From: Sinotaia quadrata
Lineage: Eukaryota > Mollusca > Gastropoda > Architaenioglossa > Viviparidae
Assembly: GCA_028829895.1 (NCBI GenBank)
Contig: CM054179.1
Span: forward strand, 105,053,875-105,117,874
Direction: 5' to 3'
DNA length: 64,000 nucleotides
The notes below the pieces were generated by a model, which saw only the letters and a program-made list of their open reading frames with translations, had not been told where the DNA came from and made no database searches. Of this stretch, positions 26,284-37,360 are shown in pieces. Numbering within the stretch: position 1 is the stretch's first letter; each line of letters begins with the position of its first letter. The translations under genes were made by a program, and so were the position numbers.

Positions 26284-28048
26284 TGTGACACAACGCCACC
26301 CTAGTTATTGGTTATAATTATTTAATCTTCCATAACTAATCACAAGTGATGAGAATCTTAATTTATGTTATTAATAATTCTCCAGCAGACACTATTCGTC
26401 TCTCTCACTTAGCGGATACGCGGGCGCTGTAAACGTTTTCTCTCTTCCACAACATTAAAGGCAAAATATTTACCATCACACAATATTTATTGGATGGAAA
26501 ACTTATTACCTAAGGAGAAAATAAATCTGTCTTTTAATCTGTACTTAGCAATCCCCAATTTAACCACTATCTCTCCAACATAATGTTATCAATATGAGTA
26601 AGAAGGTCAATAAATTTAACAATAAATTTATTAAATCAACAATCAAATATACAACATATGAATACAATAAAAAGAGCATTGGCATTTACATCACTTCATA
26701 AAAATGATCAATTAACGCTGGACAATCATTCAGTTTATCCAAGCATAGACATCAGCAGTCAGAGTAACATTATATATATATATAATCATTCATCACTGAA
26801 ATAATAGTGGGATTTTAGATAAATAATTAATTAAAATCTATGTACATAACCTTTTCAAGGATGGCTGCTGTCACTTGCACCTGTTCACAATCATTCGGTT
26901 TACAATAAGTCACTGTCTTTCTTATTGGATGACGGTATCCCTACAAGGAATGATAACTCTTCCAGAATGTTCGATGCACTCTCAAAGCACACTATGTAGA
27001 ATCATTCAGAACTTCACAGCACTATCAAAAGCACATCACAAAGGGTGTCCTAGAATCTTCATGTGTGCTACTCAACACACCACGAGGAATGTTTAAAATA
27101 ATCTTCATGAATTCTGAAGACCATACTAAAGCCTCAATTTTCGCCATATTGGCTCTTGAACAGAATTCACAGGAATCAACTTACAGCTACAGAGTTTACT
27201 GGTAAGTTTGACGACAGTGCTGGATTCACACTCCAGCGTGATTCGGTAGAGTACAGTGTCACTGTAGTATAAGTGGGTCTAAAGCATCAAAGAAAAAAGG
27301 CATGCCATTCTCTGCAAAAGTCAAATTAAGGTAGTGCTAAACTTTAGGCATATATCATCTATCATCTATCATCTTTAACATACATTCTCAACTTAAAAAT
27401 CCTGCAACAATTATTTATTAGTCAAATTAAGGTGGTGCTAAACTTTAGGCATATATCATCTATCATCTATCATCTTTAACATACATTCTCAACTTAAAAA
27501 TCCTGCAACAATTATTTATTAGCCCAATATACAAGCAGCATAAGAAATATAGCATCGATCAAAATTTCACAAGTATAATGTACAATGTAATCAAATAGAT
27601 ATAGAAATAATGGTTAAATTACATAAGCATTGTATAATTCAAATCATAGATCAATAGAAAACATATACAAAATATTCTGTACATTCTTCCTTTATCAGTC
27701 AGTTAATTTACTATAAGCTAGCAATTTCCTTTATGACCGGGCTCGAGCTATATTCAAATCAAAATGATTAAAATATGGACTTTCTTCAACCAAGTCATTT
27801 TTAGTCCATCCCAATTGGATGAGTTTGTATCAACAAGTGCGAGACTCTTAGCCAGAAAAACTAATCATCCAGTTGGAACTGGTTTGGATTGCTTCAGGAA
27901 AATTCTAACATTTTCTCCACCTGAGTTTTTTACTCCAGAAATATCATCATAAGCAGTGCCCAAGCTCGGATCTCTTTGACATTTAACAATTTATATAACA
28001 ATCACCGTAAGTTTAGAAATAGGGATATGCAAATTTACTCTGCCACAA
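26284..28048. mobile_element. Dispersed repeat family R1, copy 2 (about 1.75 kb)
   Basis: This is a second long copy of the family at 20849-22471. The left end reads TGTGACACAACGCC and the right end reads CTCTGCCACA, giving imperfect short terminal inverted repeats. It contains its own internal 101-bp tandem duplication (27320-27521). It sits inside the last intron of receptor B. No transposase is recognisable. Confidence 0.65.
27320..27521. repeat. 101-bp tandem duplication
   Basis: Two almost identical units from AGTCAAATTAAGGT to ACAATTATTTATTA, each with three ATCT/ATCATCT steps inside. Confidence 0.95.
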
Positions 28049-28069
28049 AATATGTTTCCTCTGTGTATG

Positions 28070-28144
28070 TGCGCGCGTGTGTGTGTGTGTTTTGTAAATG
28101 TGCATGGCGTTTATTATTTTTGTGATAGCTGCATAAGCACGCGC

Positions 28145-28222
<78 letters not shown>
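28070..28222. repeat. GT/CA dinucleotide microsatellite
   Basis: A short GT run (28072-28090) is followed by a long uninterrupted CA run (about 28150-28220). The CA run ends about 27 bp downstream (minus strand) of the receptor B exon 4 donor. Confidence 0.97.
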
Positions 28223-28225
<3 letters not shown>

Positions 28226-28248
28226 ATACAATTGCAGACAACACTAAC

Positions 28249-28362
28249 CTCTTTGTCTGAGGTGGAAGATGAATTTGTAAAGCAAGTAAGCTGTGATGAT
28301 GATGAAGGTGACTATGTGGAAGAATAAAAGTGCACTGACTACATCGCGGATGAATTGTAAGT
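28249..28362 (-). CDS. Receptor B exon 4: transmembrane segment
   Basis: On the minus strand the acceptor TTTGTTTGCGTGCAG precedes a 114-bp open exon that ends at AGAG|GTTAGT. It is phase 1 on both sides. It encodes about 37 residues (152-188) with a strongly hydrophobic stretch (VVSALLFFHIVTFIIITAYL). A basic-aromatic stop-transfer region (YKFIFHLRQR) follows, as expected for a type I single-pass protein. No methionine starts the exon, so it is invisible to ATG-based ORF calling. The plus-strand reading through the same bases is acidic and has no splice support. Confidence 0.82.
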
Positions 28363-28560
28363 CTGCACGCAAACAAACAAAAGAACAAAACACAATTTGA
28401 CGATATTAATATTAATAAAAATAAAATATGATATATGCACACATACAGCTTTCTTGTTTTCATTCTGTATGATTTTGTTTTCACTATTTGTACTTCTGTC
28501 AGAAATCATTTGTTTTTTAAGAAATGATTTTGTAGCAGTTGGAAAAAGCACAGTTCTTCT

Positions 28561-28821
28561 AGACGGCCTATCTTAAGCAATCTAATCTTGAGTAATAATT
28601 TTCATGTTATGTACATTACTTGTAACGTCACAGGACGTATGAATATTAGACGGTCTATCTTAAGCAATCTAATCTTGAGTAATAATTTTCATGTTATGTA
28701 CATTACTTGTAACGTCACACGACGTATGAATATTAGACGGTCTATCTTAAGCAATCTAATCTTGAGTAATAATTTTCATGTTATGTACATTACTTGTAAC
28801 GTCACACGACGTATGAATATT
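28561..28821. repeat. 87-bp minisatellite, 3 copies
   Basis: Three units start AGACGG(C/T)CTATCTTAAGC and are spaced exactly 87 bp apart. Because 87 is divisible by three, they give a repetitive open frame without coding meaning. Confidence 0.97.
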
Positions 28822-29529
28822 AGACGTAACAAGCTGTCTATAGTCGTACTACTCTGGCAATTATATTGTATGAAGAAGAGGAGACAGGGAAGGGGTGGGG
28901 GTGGGAGTGAATAGCGATCTCCAATTCGTTTGTCTAATGCAGAGTTAGTTGAATGATCCAATACAATGTTCGCATTTGACTGTTAATGGATAATTAATAG
29001 AACCCAAAGTCCTAGGACTGCCCTCACACTACTCAAATATTGACAACTATATAAGTAATTTTGATATTTTCCCTTGCATAGGAGCATAGGACCCATCCTA
29101 TGACAGAACTTAACTGCAGCTGGTACGAAATTAGAAAATACACGATACGCTCTACTATCTCCCACACACACCCACACACCCACACACTTCATCTCAATTT
29201 GCGTGCCTCGTTATTAAACGGTTCATTGGGATTGGTCAGCTTCCCAGAATCAGTGAGGGGAGCCAAGTAATTCAAAAGACAACTCAACTGAAAACGTCAT
29301 ATCCACAAGAGTTCTTGCACCCTTCGAAGTGAAACACGCTGAGGACAAACTGGTGTTACATCGAAATACTTGGACGTCCTTGAAATCAGCAAGCAAGTAG
29401 TTGGAAGGTGACGCCAAATGCACAATTAAAATTTGTGTGTGTATAATTATGTGTATTTTTACTGTCAGATATGGAACATTATAGTACAATGATTTTGATT
29501 GGTAAAATTCTTATCGACTGTAAATTTTA

Positions 29530-29908
29530 TTTAACCTGTCAGCAACACGCACTTAGGAACTCATCCGGGTATGGATTGGGATATACTGTCGGGTAATAAA
29601 CCAATGTTTTTTTCCTTGGATAGGATCTATGTGTCATAACTCTTTCTTTGTTTGTGTGTGTGCGCGCGCGCTTGGATGTGGGCATGTAAGTGTCCAATGT
29701 TATGAACGTAAGGATTAAGTAGAATGTGACCTCTAGTGTTGTATATAAACATTTTTCGTCCCTACCCCGATGCACCCAGATCTGTTCCTTTTTACATTTC
29801 GTCTGTGCCCTACAGTGATGCACCTACCTCCCTATCACAGTCCAAGACTTCTGAAAGTCAGAGGATTAGCAACCTAAAGTACTGATTGGGAGGACCACCT
29901 AAATACCA
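29530..29908 (+). mobile_element. Dispersed repeat R2, copy 1 (about 370 bp)
   Basis: It shares ordered blocks with 45060-45428. These are AATAAACCAATGTTTTTTCC (ATAAACCTATGTTTTTTCCC in copy 2), GGA(T/C)CTATGTGT, a variable microsatellite, TTGCACCCAG/ATGCACCCAG, CATT(T/C)CGTCTG and TGATTGGGAGGACCACCTAA. The class is unknown; the fixed ends and variable centre suggest a SINE or a retroelement UTR. Confidence 0.7.
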
Positions 29909-29975
29909 TACCATTACCCATTTAAAATGAAATAACACATACAAATGTATTTTTTAAATATCACCCCCCTCACAG

Positions 29976-30245
29976 CTATATTAATCTCATCAATATCTAA
30001 CAGCTATATTAATCTCATCAATATCTAACAGCTATATTAATCTCATTGATATCTAACAGCTATATTAATCTCATCAATATCCAACAGCTATATTAATCTC
30101 ATCAATATCCAACAGCTATATTAATCTCACCAATATCCAACAGCTATATTAATCTCATCAATATCCCACATCTATATTAATCTCATCAATATCCAACACT
30201 ATATTAATCTCATCAATATATTAAACTTATCAACTTCTAACAGCT
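29976..30245. repeat. 28-bp minisatellite, about 9 copies
   Basis: Tandem CAGCTATATTAATCTCATCA-type units with few substitutions; the last units are degenerate. Confidence 0.95.
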
Positions 30246-30699
30246 ATAAGCAATATATACCTAGAAAATAAAGTAAGAAAAACAAACAAACAAAACAAGA
30301 AACACCTAACTACGCAAAACAAACATTGTAGAGTAGGCATAGCCCTCCACTCCGCCTCCTAAACACCTCTCAAAACCTATCTCCACTCCAATCTCCGGTG
30401 CAAAATCGGCGTCGGCCGGAAGCGCTCTCCATAAATTAAGAAGACCGACATTCAGAAAATGACGTTTTTAAGACCATCTGCGAGCTATTGGGATACACCT
30501 AGTTAAAATATAGGCTGGATTCGCTTAGAGTTCCTCTGTAGTGATTTTTTTTTTAAGAAGAGGGTCTCTTTCCTTCTTGGTTCTAGTCGATTCGATTAGT
30601 CCTTGTGTAGCGAATTTTTTAACCACTTTGTAATATAGTTTTACTGCATACATGTTCTTCTGAAAGAGCGCCGTATGTTTATTCTTTGCTCCACAAATT

Positions 30700-30910
30700 A
30701 ATTTGAACAGTGTGACGTTTTTCCTATTAATGTATACATTACTTTGGACAGTGTGACGTTTTCCCTATAAATGTATACATTACTTTGAACAGTGTGACGT
30801 TTTTCCTATAAATGTATACATTACTTTGAACAGTGTGACGTTTTCCCTATAAATGTATACATTACTTTGAACAGTGTGACGTTTTCCCTATAAATGTATA
30901 CATTACTTAG
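30700..30910. repeat. About 47-bp minisatellite, 5 copies
   Basis: Units contain AACAGTGTGACGTTTTCCCT and ATAAATGTATACATTACTTT. They were amplified recently, judging from the near identity. Confidence 0.95.
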
Positions 30911-31788
30911 GTTTTATTTCTCAGCACCATTATTTATGTTTTTGTGTGTAAATCTGTGTATATTTCCAATTCACTGGACTGGACTCATTCAGCGTACGTG
31001 TTCCAAAACTCTCTCCGGTATATTCACGTGAAGGCGTTTGATTTATTTTTACTCTATGTATTTTGTTTAGTTCTCCATTTTGTTCTAATGGTATGTTAAG
31101 ATAGGACTCAGATTGAACTTACATTGTAAACTGATATTCTTCAAAGATTTTCTGCAACCTTAGTGACATTTTGGACATTCAATTTTATTCTATCGTATTT
31201 TATTTCATGAAGAATCCTTTGTTTTCTTTCTTTAACATTATATTTGAGATCATCATTTTGTCAATTTGCGTGATGTTTCTCGCTCTGTTTTAAAGAGATT
31301 TTGATTTCTATGCCTTTTTTGTGACAGTGAGCAAGATTCGTGATGAATTTTGTAAATAAATTTTTAATCTTTCTTCTTTAAACGAGCAGACATTCTAATT
31401 TGGGGAACGATAACTCACCTGGGGTCCAAGGGTTGGAGCGATGACAATATTCTTAAAAATCCAGCAGCGTGTTTCTGATGTTCTTCCTTTGGACCTAGTC
31501 TAGAGGTCATAGTACGAAGGCCGATATTTGACCTCTATCTATGATTAATAGAGTGGATCAGATAGAGATCCGATAACACCATTATTTGTAGTGTGTATAA
31601 CGGGCTTGCGTGAGATTAACCCCTCTGATATTATTGCCAATTGCCTTGAATAATTATTAATTTTTATTTTCTAAATAATACTCTATAGTGTAGAAAATTA
31701 TTTAATTAATGTTGAAAGACCGTCACATAAACAATAAGCAAATAAAAACAACTAATGAACAACTGATCAAAATATTAGGAATTGATCT

Positions 31789-31793
<5 letters not shown>

Positions 31794-31865
<72 letters not shown>

Positions 31866-31898
31866 AGGAGAGGAGAGAGAGAGAGAGAGAGAGAGAGG
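31794..31898. repeat. GA dinucleotide microsatellite
   Basis: A long AG run with a short GGAGAGGAG interruption. Open frames through it (RERERE or SLSLSL) are artefacts. Confidence 0.98.
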
Positions 31899-32468
31899 GT
31901 ACAAGTCACAACAATTACAAACTTATACATTTTACCAGCATTGCAACTTGAAGATGTTGATGAGTTTGAATTAGACTGCTGTGCGGATTCTGTAATAAAA
32001 TATTTTCCCATAAATTGTGAAATTGTGAAGGTTGGATATATATATATATTAACAAATTACTATATAATTCAATCTACATTTCACATGCACACGCAGACAT
32101 ATTTTTTAATGACTGAAGATAGATAATTAACATTTCTGTTTCAAAAATAGCGGCAACCAATGAATAAAGTGAAAATGTTTCTCTTTTCCCTATACTGAAT
32201 ATCAAATCAAATTAAATTTAAAGCGGAATTAAGACAATTAAATTATATGTTGCAAGTATATGATAAACATTTTCTGAAGAAATGCTTCATTTAATAATTA
32301 AGTGAAAATAAACATGTTCTATTAAACATCAGAATTCAATTTATTCATAAGAACTGAAGTATAAATGCCAACTCTACACAAAAAATAGTCTATAAAGCTT
32401 TGTTACATATATTAAATATCCCTATAAATATAATACGACAAATATTTACTGTATTCAGTAAATCTTAC

Positions 32469-32525
32469 GCAAAGTTGTAATTTGTGACAGAGTTGTCCCT
32501 CTGGAAATAGACGGAGAAGTCTTTC
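32469..32525 (-). CDS. Receptor B exon 3: Ser/Thr-rich stalk
   Basis: On the minus strand, TTGTATTTGCAG is followed by a 57-bp exon ending at TTTGC|GTAAGA. It is symmetrical phase 1-1. With the A of exon 2 it gives Arg132 and then KTSPSISRGTTLSQITTL. This is a Ser/Thr-rich spacer like the membrane-proximal stalks of type I receptors and a likely O-glycosylation region (inference). Phase agreement with both neighbouring exons is the main support, because the exon is too short to judge alone. Confidence 0.65.
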
Positions 32526-32577
32526 CTGCAAATACAATAATATATTAAACACAATCTGTTATTAATGAGTATGGGAC

Positions 32578-32613
<36 letters not shown>

Positions 32614-32698
32614 GTCAGTACACTAATGCATTAAACATACTTTGTTATAAATGAGTATGGGCCACATTGGTCAGTAGACTAATGCATTAAACATACTT

Positions 32699-33110
32699 GA
32701 TCGGGTGATTCCTGCACGAAGACCAGACATTGTAGTTCTCAATAAGTCCAACAGAACAGTAACAATCATTGATGTCGCTGTTCCAAGTGATAGAAACATA
32801 AAAACAAAAGAAAGAGAACAAATAGAAAAATACCAAGACCTCAGACTAGAAATTCAGAGACTGTGGAATGTAAAAGCAGAAGTGATACTTATAGTGATAG
32901 GAGCCTTGGGGAACACAACATCTTAACTGGAAAGCTACCTGAATAATCTCCCTGGAAACCACAAAGTCGCCCCACTACTCAAAGCAATGCTTCTAGGAAG
33001 TGCCCCCCTCCTCCATAAAACTTTGGATCTCCCAGAATCTTGGTAAGATTCTGAGACCTTTGATCACAACCGACAGCCAAAAGTCGTGGAAAAGAGGAAT
33101 AATATATGAA
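32699..33110 (+). mobile_element. Non-LTR retrotransposon fragment, C-terminal region of ORF2
   Basis: The open frame from about 32705 reads RRPDIVVLNKSNRTVTIIDV, then AVPSDRNI, then EKYQDLRLEIQRLWNVKAEV and VIGALG. This matches the conserved region downstream of the reverse transcriptase in a widespread group of animal LINE elements (PDIVV...IDVAvPsDrNi...KY..L..EiqrlW). A stop codon at about 32925 and further stops downstream show it is dead. A GT microsatellite follows directly. The 5' part is absent. Confidence 0.8.
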
Positions 33111-33121
33111 TGTGTGTGCGT

Positions 33122-33203
<82 letters not shown>
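33122..33203. repeat. GT dinucleotide microsatellite
   Basis: A nearly pure GT run right after the LINE fragment, possibly grown from its 3' tail. Confidence 0.97.
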
Positions 33204-33204
<1 letters not shown>

Positions 33205-33434
33205 TGAGATATTATGAGATGATTTTAATTTCTTTCATCTTTCTTTTGATCATTGTGGAAAGTGTCTACAGACGATGGAGCGAAAGCTGGCTTTGTTGTG
33301 AATTAGACTTAGGAGAGAGACCCTAGTGTTTTCTCTGGTCACTAATACTGTCTTAGCACTACCAGAGCACTTGAAGTTAATGTTGCTGCGACCCTGATTA
33401 TTAACTGACCGTTTTGCAAAGAGTCTCTTGGAAC

Positions 33435-33472
33435 ACACAAACAAACAAACAAACAAACAAACAAACAAACGC
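33435..33472. repeat. ACAA tetranucleotide repeat
   Basis: A run of about nine ACAA units. Confidence 0.95.
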
Positions 33473-33544
33473 ACATAGGCAGTGAAAATAATTTTCTCTA
33501 CCCACCTGCTCTAAGACATGGTTCTAAATATCTGGAGTGTTAAC

Positions 33545-33860
33545 AGGAAAGGAAACTACTACACACGAGAACTGCTAGACAAGTGTGGGAGACAGTAACA
33601 ACAGCGAAGACACTTTTACACACCACAATGAGAAAAGACTGGGAGATAGTGACAACAGCAAAGACACTACACAATGCACGAGAACAACAAGACTGGGAGA
33701 GAGGGACAACAGCAAAGACACTATTACACATGAAAGCAAAGAGACATGACTGGGAGATAAGGACAACACAATTACTATACACGCGAACGTGACAAGAGTG
33801 GGAGATAGGGACAACAGCAAAGACACTTCTACATACGAGAACAACTAGGTAAGACAAGTA
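33545..33860. repeat. About 60-bp satellite-like tandem repeat, 5 copies
   Basis: Degenerate units carry GGGAGA(T/C)AG(T/G)GACAACAGCAAAGACACT. Divergence among units is higher than in the other minisatellites of this window. The minus-strand frame with repeated SVFAVV motifs is a by-product. Confidence 0.85.
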
Positions 33861-34576
33861 GATATGAGCAACTTGAGGGAAATTCACTTAGGTTGGAGCC
33901 AAGATGGATGCAAGTGTTTAGGTGGAAGCTAATTTTTACAACAAATTAAGGAGATGGTCCATACCTTAGAAATATATGTTAGTCAAACGAGAAAAAGAGA
34001 AATGTAAGCTATAGTTATAGGTTATAGGTGTGAAATATTGTGCTGGATTTTAAATAGACTTGGACTTGTGTGCACTGGAATATTGTGTACTCTGCCTTGA
34101 TTATCAGTATTAAAATTTGCTGTTTTATCTGGTGTTGTTGCCCTGATTCCATCTGCCTATATTTCGTTATTCATGCACATTATCTCCCCTCACCACCACT
34201 GAGTAGGAATAAGGAATAAGTTCGAAAGAGCTGCAAAACATTAATTGACCAATGAGATTGGAGTACACATTTTTTTGTCATCTTCCCTACAATTCAGTGC
34301 ATCCTCTGCTTTGTCAATCGCAAGAGAAAAGCGAAAGACAAACTGAGAACTGGAACCACCAACATCACTACCACTATCACCATCAACATTCTTTTTTCTC
34401 TGCCTTTTATATATATACACACACACATATTGTAAACATTAAATTTATTAAACAATTAAACTAGCAGATTATTAACAAATAGTTTGCAAATTACGTTTAT
34501 TAATTCATTTCTTGTATATCTGTTAGTTCTTAAGTGATTATAACTTAGTTCAGAGCATTATTTTTACTGATCTCAT

Positions 34577-34910
34577 TGTGTATGGAGGATTTGTAAAAGA
34601 GCAAATCTCGTTAATAAAATTGTATGTATGGGGGCTTTGTAGAAGAGCAAGTCTCGTTAATAAAAGTGTATGTATGGGGGCTTTGTAGAAGAGCAAGTCT
34701 CGTTAATAAAAGTGTATGTAGGGGGGCTTTGTAGAAGAGCAAGTCTCGTTAATAAAAGTGTATGTATGGGGGCTTTGTAGAAGAGAAATATTGTTAAATA
34801 AAATTGTATGGATGGGGGGGGGGGGCTATGTAGAAGAACAAATATTGTTAAATAAAATTGTATGGATGGGGGCTATGTAGAACAGCAAGTCTCGTTAAAT
34901 AAAAGTGGAA
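34577..34910. repeat. About 46-bp minisatellite, 7 copies
   Basis: Units of the type TGTATGTATGGGGGCTTTGT followed by AGAAGAGCAAGTCTCGTTAA; the later units are more diverged. Confidence 0.93.
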
Positions 34911-35294
34911 ATAGTTTGATTCCATACTGCAGAAAACATCGTAATGCCTCAATCATGAACAGAGGAGCACTGAAGCAATTTGAATTAGTGTTGTAATATT
35001 TTTAATGGGAATCATACCAACTAGCTGGGTCCTCGGATTCAAACAGGATCAGTGTCATGACAACGTGAAATATTGATTCATACTTTAAAAAACAACTGAC
35101 TGTGGCAACCGAAACTGTTGAAATTGTATGAATGCTGGAATTTGTTTGGTACATTTTAGAAATGATGGAACAGTGAATGGAAATACCTAGTACAATAATT
35201 ATTTTTATTAATAACTTTTATATTCTAAAGATTTATTTGTTCTATCTATTTATTTGTCTTTCTGTTTGTCTATCAATCGATGTGACATACTTAC

Positions 35295-35609
35295 TTTCTT
35301 GTGTGACGTTCACAAAATAAGATTTATCATTTTGACCACCGTTTGTTGAAAATTTGTAAATGTCGCATCTGAACACAGTTGTTTCCCCTTCCTCTAATCC
35401 CATGACAATAACACTGACCATCACGATGCTCTTGCAGACACACGAGGAAAAAGTACTGGTGGATTTGCATACTTGTCCATTCGGAGCGGCGTGATACGAC
35501 GCAAGCGCAGTGCCATTCCAAAACACGGTCAAGGACACTACGTCAGACGGCGCCTTACATCGCACCACGGGTAAGTGTTCAAGTCTTTCTGTCCAAATAA
35601 TCTCTGAGT
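35295..35609 (-). CDS. Receptor B exon 2: single Ig-like domain; core of a complete five-exon receptor gene
   Basis: This is the extracellular Ig-like domain of a predicted 216-aa type I membrane protein (exons 39943-39865, 35609-35295, 32525-32469, 28362-28249, 25376-25291; 651 coding bases, all junctions phase 1). The exon is bounded by TATTGTTTTCAG and GAAA|GTAAGT. It shows an Ig-fold pattern: a B-strand cysteine (VVRCKA, C44), a C-strand tryptophan (VFWNGT, W57) and an F-strand cysteine (TVFRCDIY, C108). Three further cysteines (C74, C83, C85) could form an extra disulfide. N-glycosylation sites are NGT and NVT, plus NTT from exon 1. One phase 1-1 exon per Ig domain is typical of metazoan Ig receptors. 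The likely role is cell-surface recognition or adhesion; the ligand is unknown. It is similar in style to small gastropod single-pass receptors (inference). Confidence 0.85.
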
Positions 35610-35798
35610 CTGAAAACAATATTGACAAGATATGAAGACAGTGTAACTACAAGCATTCGCACGCATTTGTGACATACTTTTGATTTCCATAACGACAAAA
35701 ATAAATAAATAATAACATGAACAGTTTACAACTACATTATTAAAAAAATATAACAAAAAATGTCAAGTGATTCCCTCTCAACATAATGTGAAAGGTTC

Positions 35799-35915
35799 AC
35801 AGTTTAAAATTTATCTTATGAAACCGAAACAATATTTATAGGTGTATTTTTCTTTACAGTTTAAAATTTATCTTATGAAACTAAAACAATATTCATAGGT
35901 GTATTTTTCTTTTTT
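35799..35915. repeat. 57-bp tandem duplication
   Basis: Two copies of ACAGTTTAAAATTTATCTTA with the following AAACAATATT(T/C)ATAGGTG, in receptor B intron 1. Confidence 0.95.
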
Positions 35916-36329
35916 AAAAAATTACATTTACTTTTATTTAATTGTGTTATGAATTATTATTATCTTTCATCATTTTAACTTTTAGACATGATAATGTATG
36001 TCAAAATAAACTCTATTGGTCTTAGTTCACACTCTACTGCGATGCCTAGAGCTATCACATAAGGCACTGACTCCCAGGATATGTATGACTGTAGTGTAAA
36101 GAATGAGCAAAACAGAAGCACGCCCACAATAACAAACATACCCCTCTAGGCAGGCCACAATGATATCACTCCGAAATAACAGAAAACGTCACCAGAGTCA
36201 GACACATCAGAAAAGCATCTACAGAAACCGTTGAAGGTGCTGAGCAAGAAATGAACTGATACGTAGAACGCGTGCAGATATCCACAAGGGTACATTCGAG
36301 ATCAATGAGAGACTGAAGAGGGTGCCAAG

Positions 36330-37360
36330 TGAAAAGTGAACTGGTAGGTTTGAAGCAGCACACACCCGCAAGCACGAATACATACAAACTAGACCAAAAA
36401 CACTCAATACTAACAGCAGAACTCATAGCGATCAAACAAGCATTAACATTAGCAAACAACTCCACAAACATGCAGCCACAACTACTCATACTAACAGACT
36501 CACTCACATCGTTACAAAACATAGCAAACCCCTTCCAAACAACAAGAACAAAAATCACAAATCAAATAAAAACACTAGAGAAAAAGGTGTAAAAACAACA
36601 CTACTCTTGGATCCCCAGTCACACCAACATTACTGGAAATGAAACAGCAGACAAGGGAGCTAAATACGGAAGCAAACAAGGCAAGCAACTATCCACACCA
36701 ATACACACATCAGAAATACACACATAAATCAAAAGCATGTACAAAAGTAACCCCTCCACCCCCCCACCCCAACTCACAAACATTATCCACAATAGAGCAA
36801 TATACAGATTAAGATACAATAACACACAATAATCATATAAAACAAACAACGAAACAAAAGCATGTACGTTCTGCAGAACAAACAACACAATCGAACACTT
36901 CCTACTCCAGTGCAATAAATACACTGATGAAAGAAAAATCATCAGAGAAACAACAGACCTACTCAACTTACCATTCTCCACCTAAGCACTCCTATACCCC
37001 AAAGAACACAATCAAAGTCATGTGCACCTAGCACTTATCACATACCTCTTAGAGATAAACACTCCACCTACTATAATAAAAATATATTTAAAAAAATTAA
37101 TAAAAAAAAAATAATAAAATTGTAAAAAAAACAACAAAATACACAAACACATGGACGACAGTCGTAACAACGAGCAAACATAGAAATACAACACACAAAC
37201 CAAACAACGCACGAACACCCCACCCTCCTTGAATACCAGTGAAAGGAGGAAGGCCTCAAAGGATTCCCCCCAAAACTGAAAACATCGCCAAGATGAAAAG
37301 TTTTACAGCAATTCCTGCGGGGTGTATAGAAAGCGGAATCATCATCATCATTTGAACCAT
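36330..37360 (+). mobile_element. Degraded non-LTR retrotransposon 3' end: RNase H domain, Zn-knuckle, 3' UTR and ATC tail
   Basis: The frame from about 36345 shows an RNase H signature: KHSILTAELIAIKQALTLAN with catalytic Glu, and LLILTDSLTSLQNI with catalytic Asp. After a frame break comes SWIPSHTNITGNETADKGAK, the C-terminal RNase H motif. A Cys/His cluster CTFCRTNNTIEHFLLQC follows further on. Stops and shifts separate these blocks, so it is dead. An A-rich stretch follows, then the conserved 3' UTR shared with 19.6, 41.8 and 44.5 kb (AACATCGCCAAGATGAAAAG), ending in an ATC repeat (37337-37352). The domain order fits an I/Ingi-like RNase H-bearing LINE; the 5' two thirds are missing. Confidence 0.85.

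Larger units (their letters stand above)
28363..32468 (-). other. Receptor B intron 3
   Basis: A 4.1-kb intron between the stalk and transmembrane exons. It holds an 87-bp minisatellite, a dispersed 370-bp repeat, 28-bp and about 47-bp minisatellites and a long GA microsatellite, all listed separately. No further exon with both splice sites was found. Confidence 0.6.
32526..35294 (-). other. Receptor B intron 2
   Basis: A 2.8-kb intron holding a non-LTR retrotransposon fragment, a GT microsatellite, an ACAA repeat and two minisatellites (listed separately). Confidence 0.6.

Noticed and set aside
28218..28327. Plus-strand acidic frame (SEVEDEFVKQV, ending GDYVEE) over the receptor B membrane exon
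   Set aside because: It is the antisense shadow of the membrane exon, starts inside a CA microsatellite, and lacks partner exons, while the minus-strand reading has both splice sites and matching phases.
28013..28327. Cys-Val or His-Thr repeat proteins
   Set aside because: Translations of the CA/GT microsatellite on either strand; the same applies to 33000-33203, 51673-51873 and 61127-61598.
31782..32126. Arg-Glu repeat protein
   Set aside because: Translation of a GA microsatellite.
36166..36981. Cys- and Val-rich minus-strand frames over the LINE
   Set aside because: Shadows of the plus-strand RNase H region.
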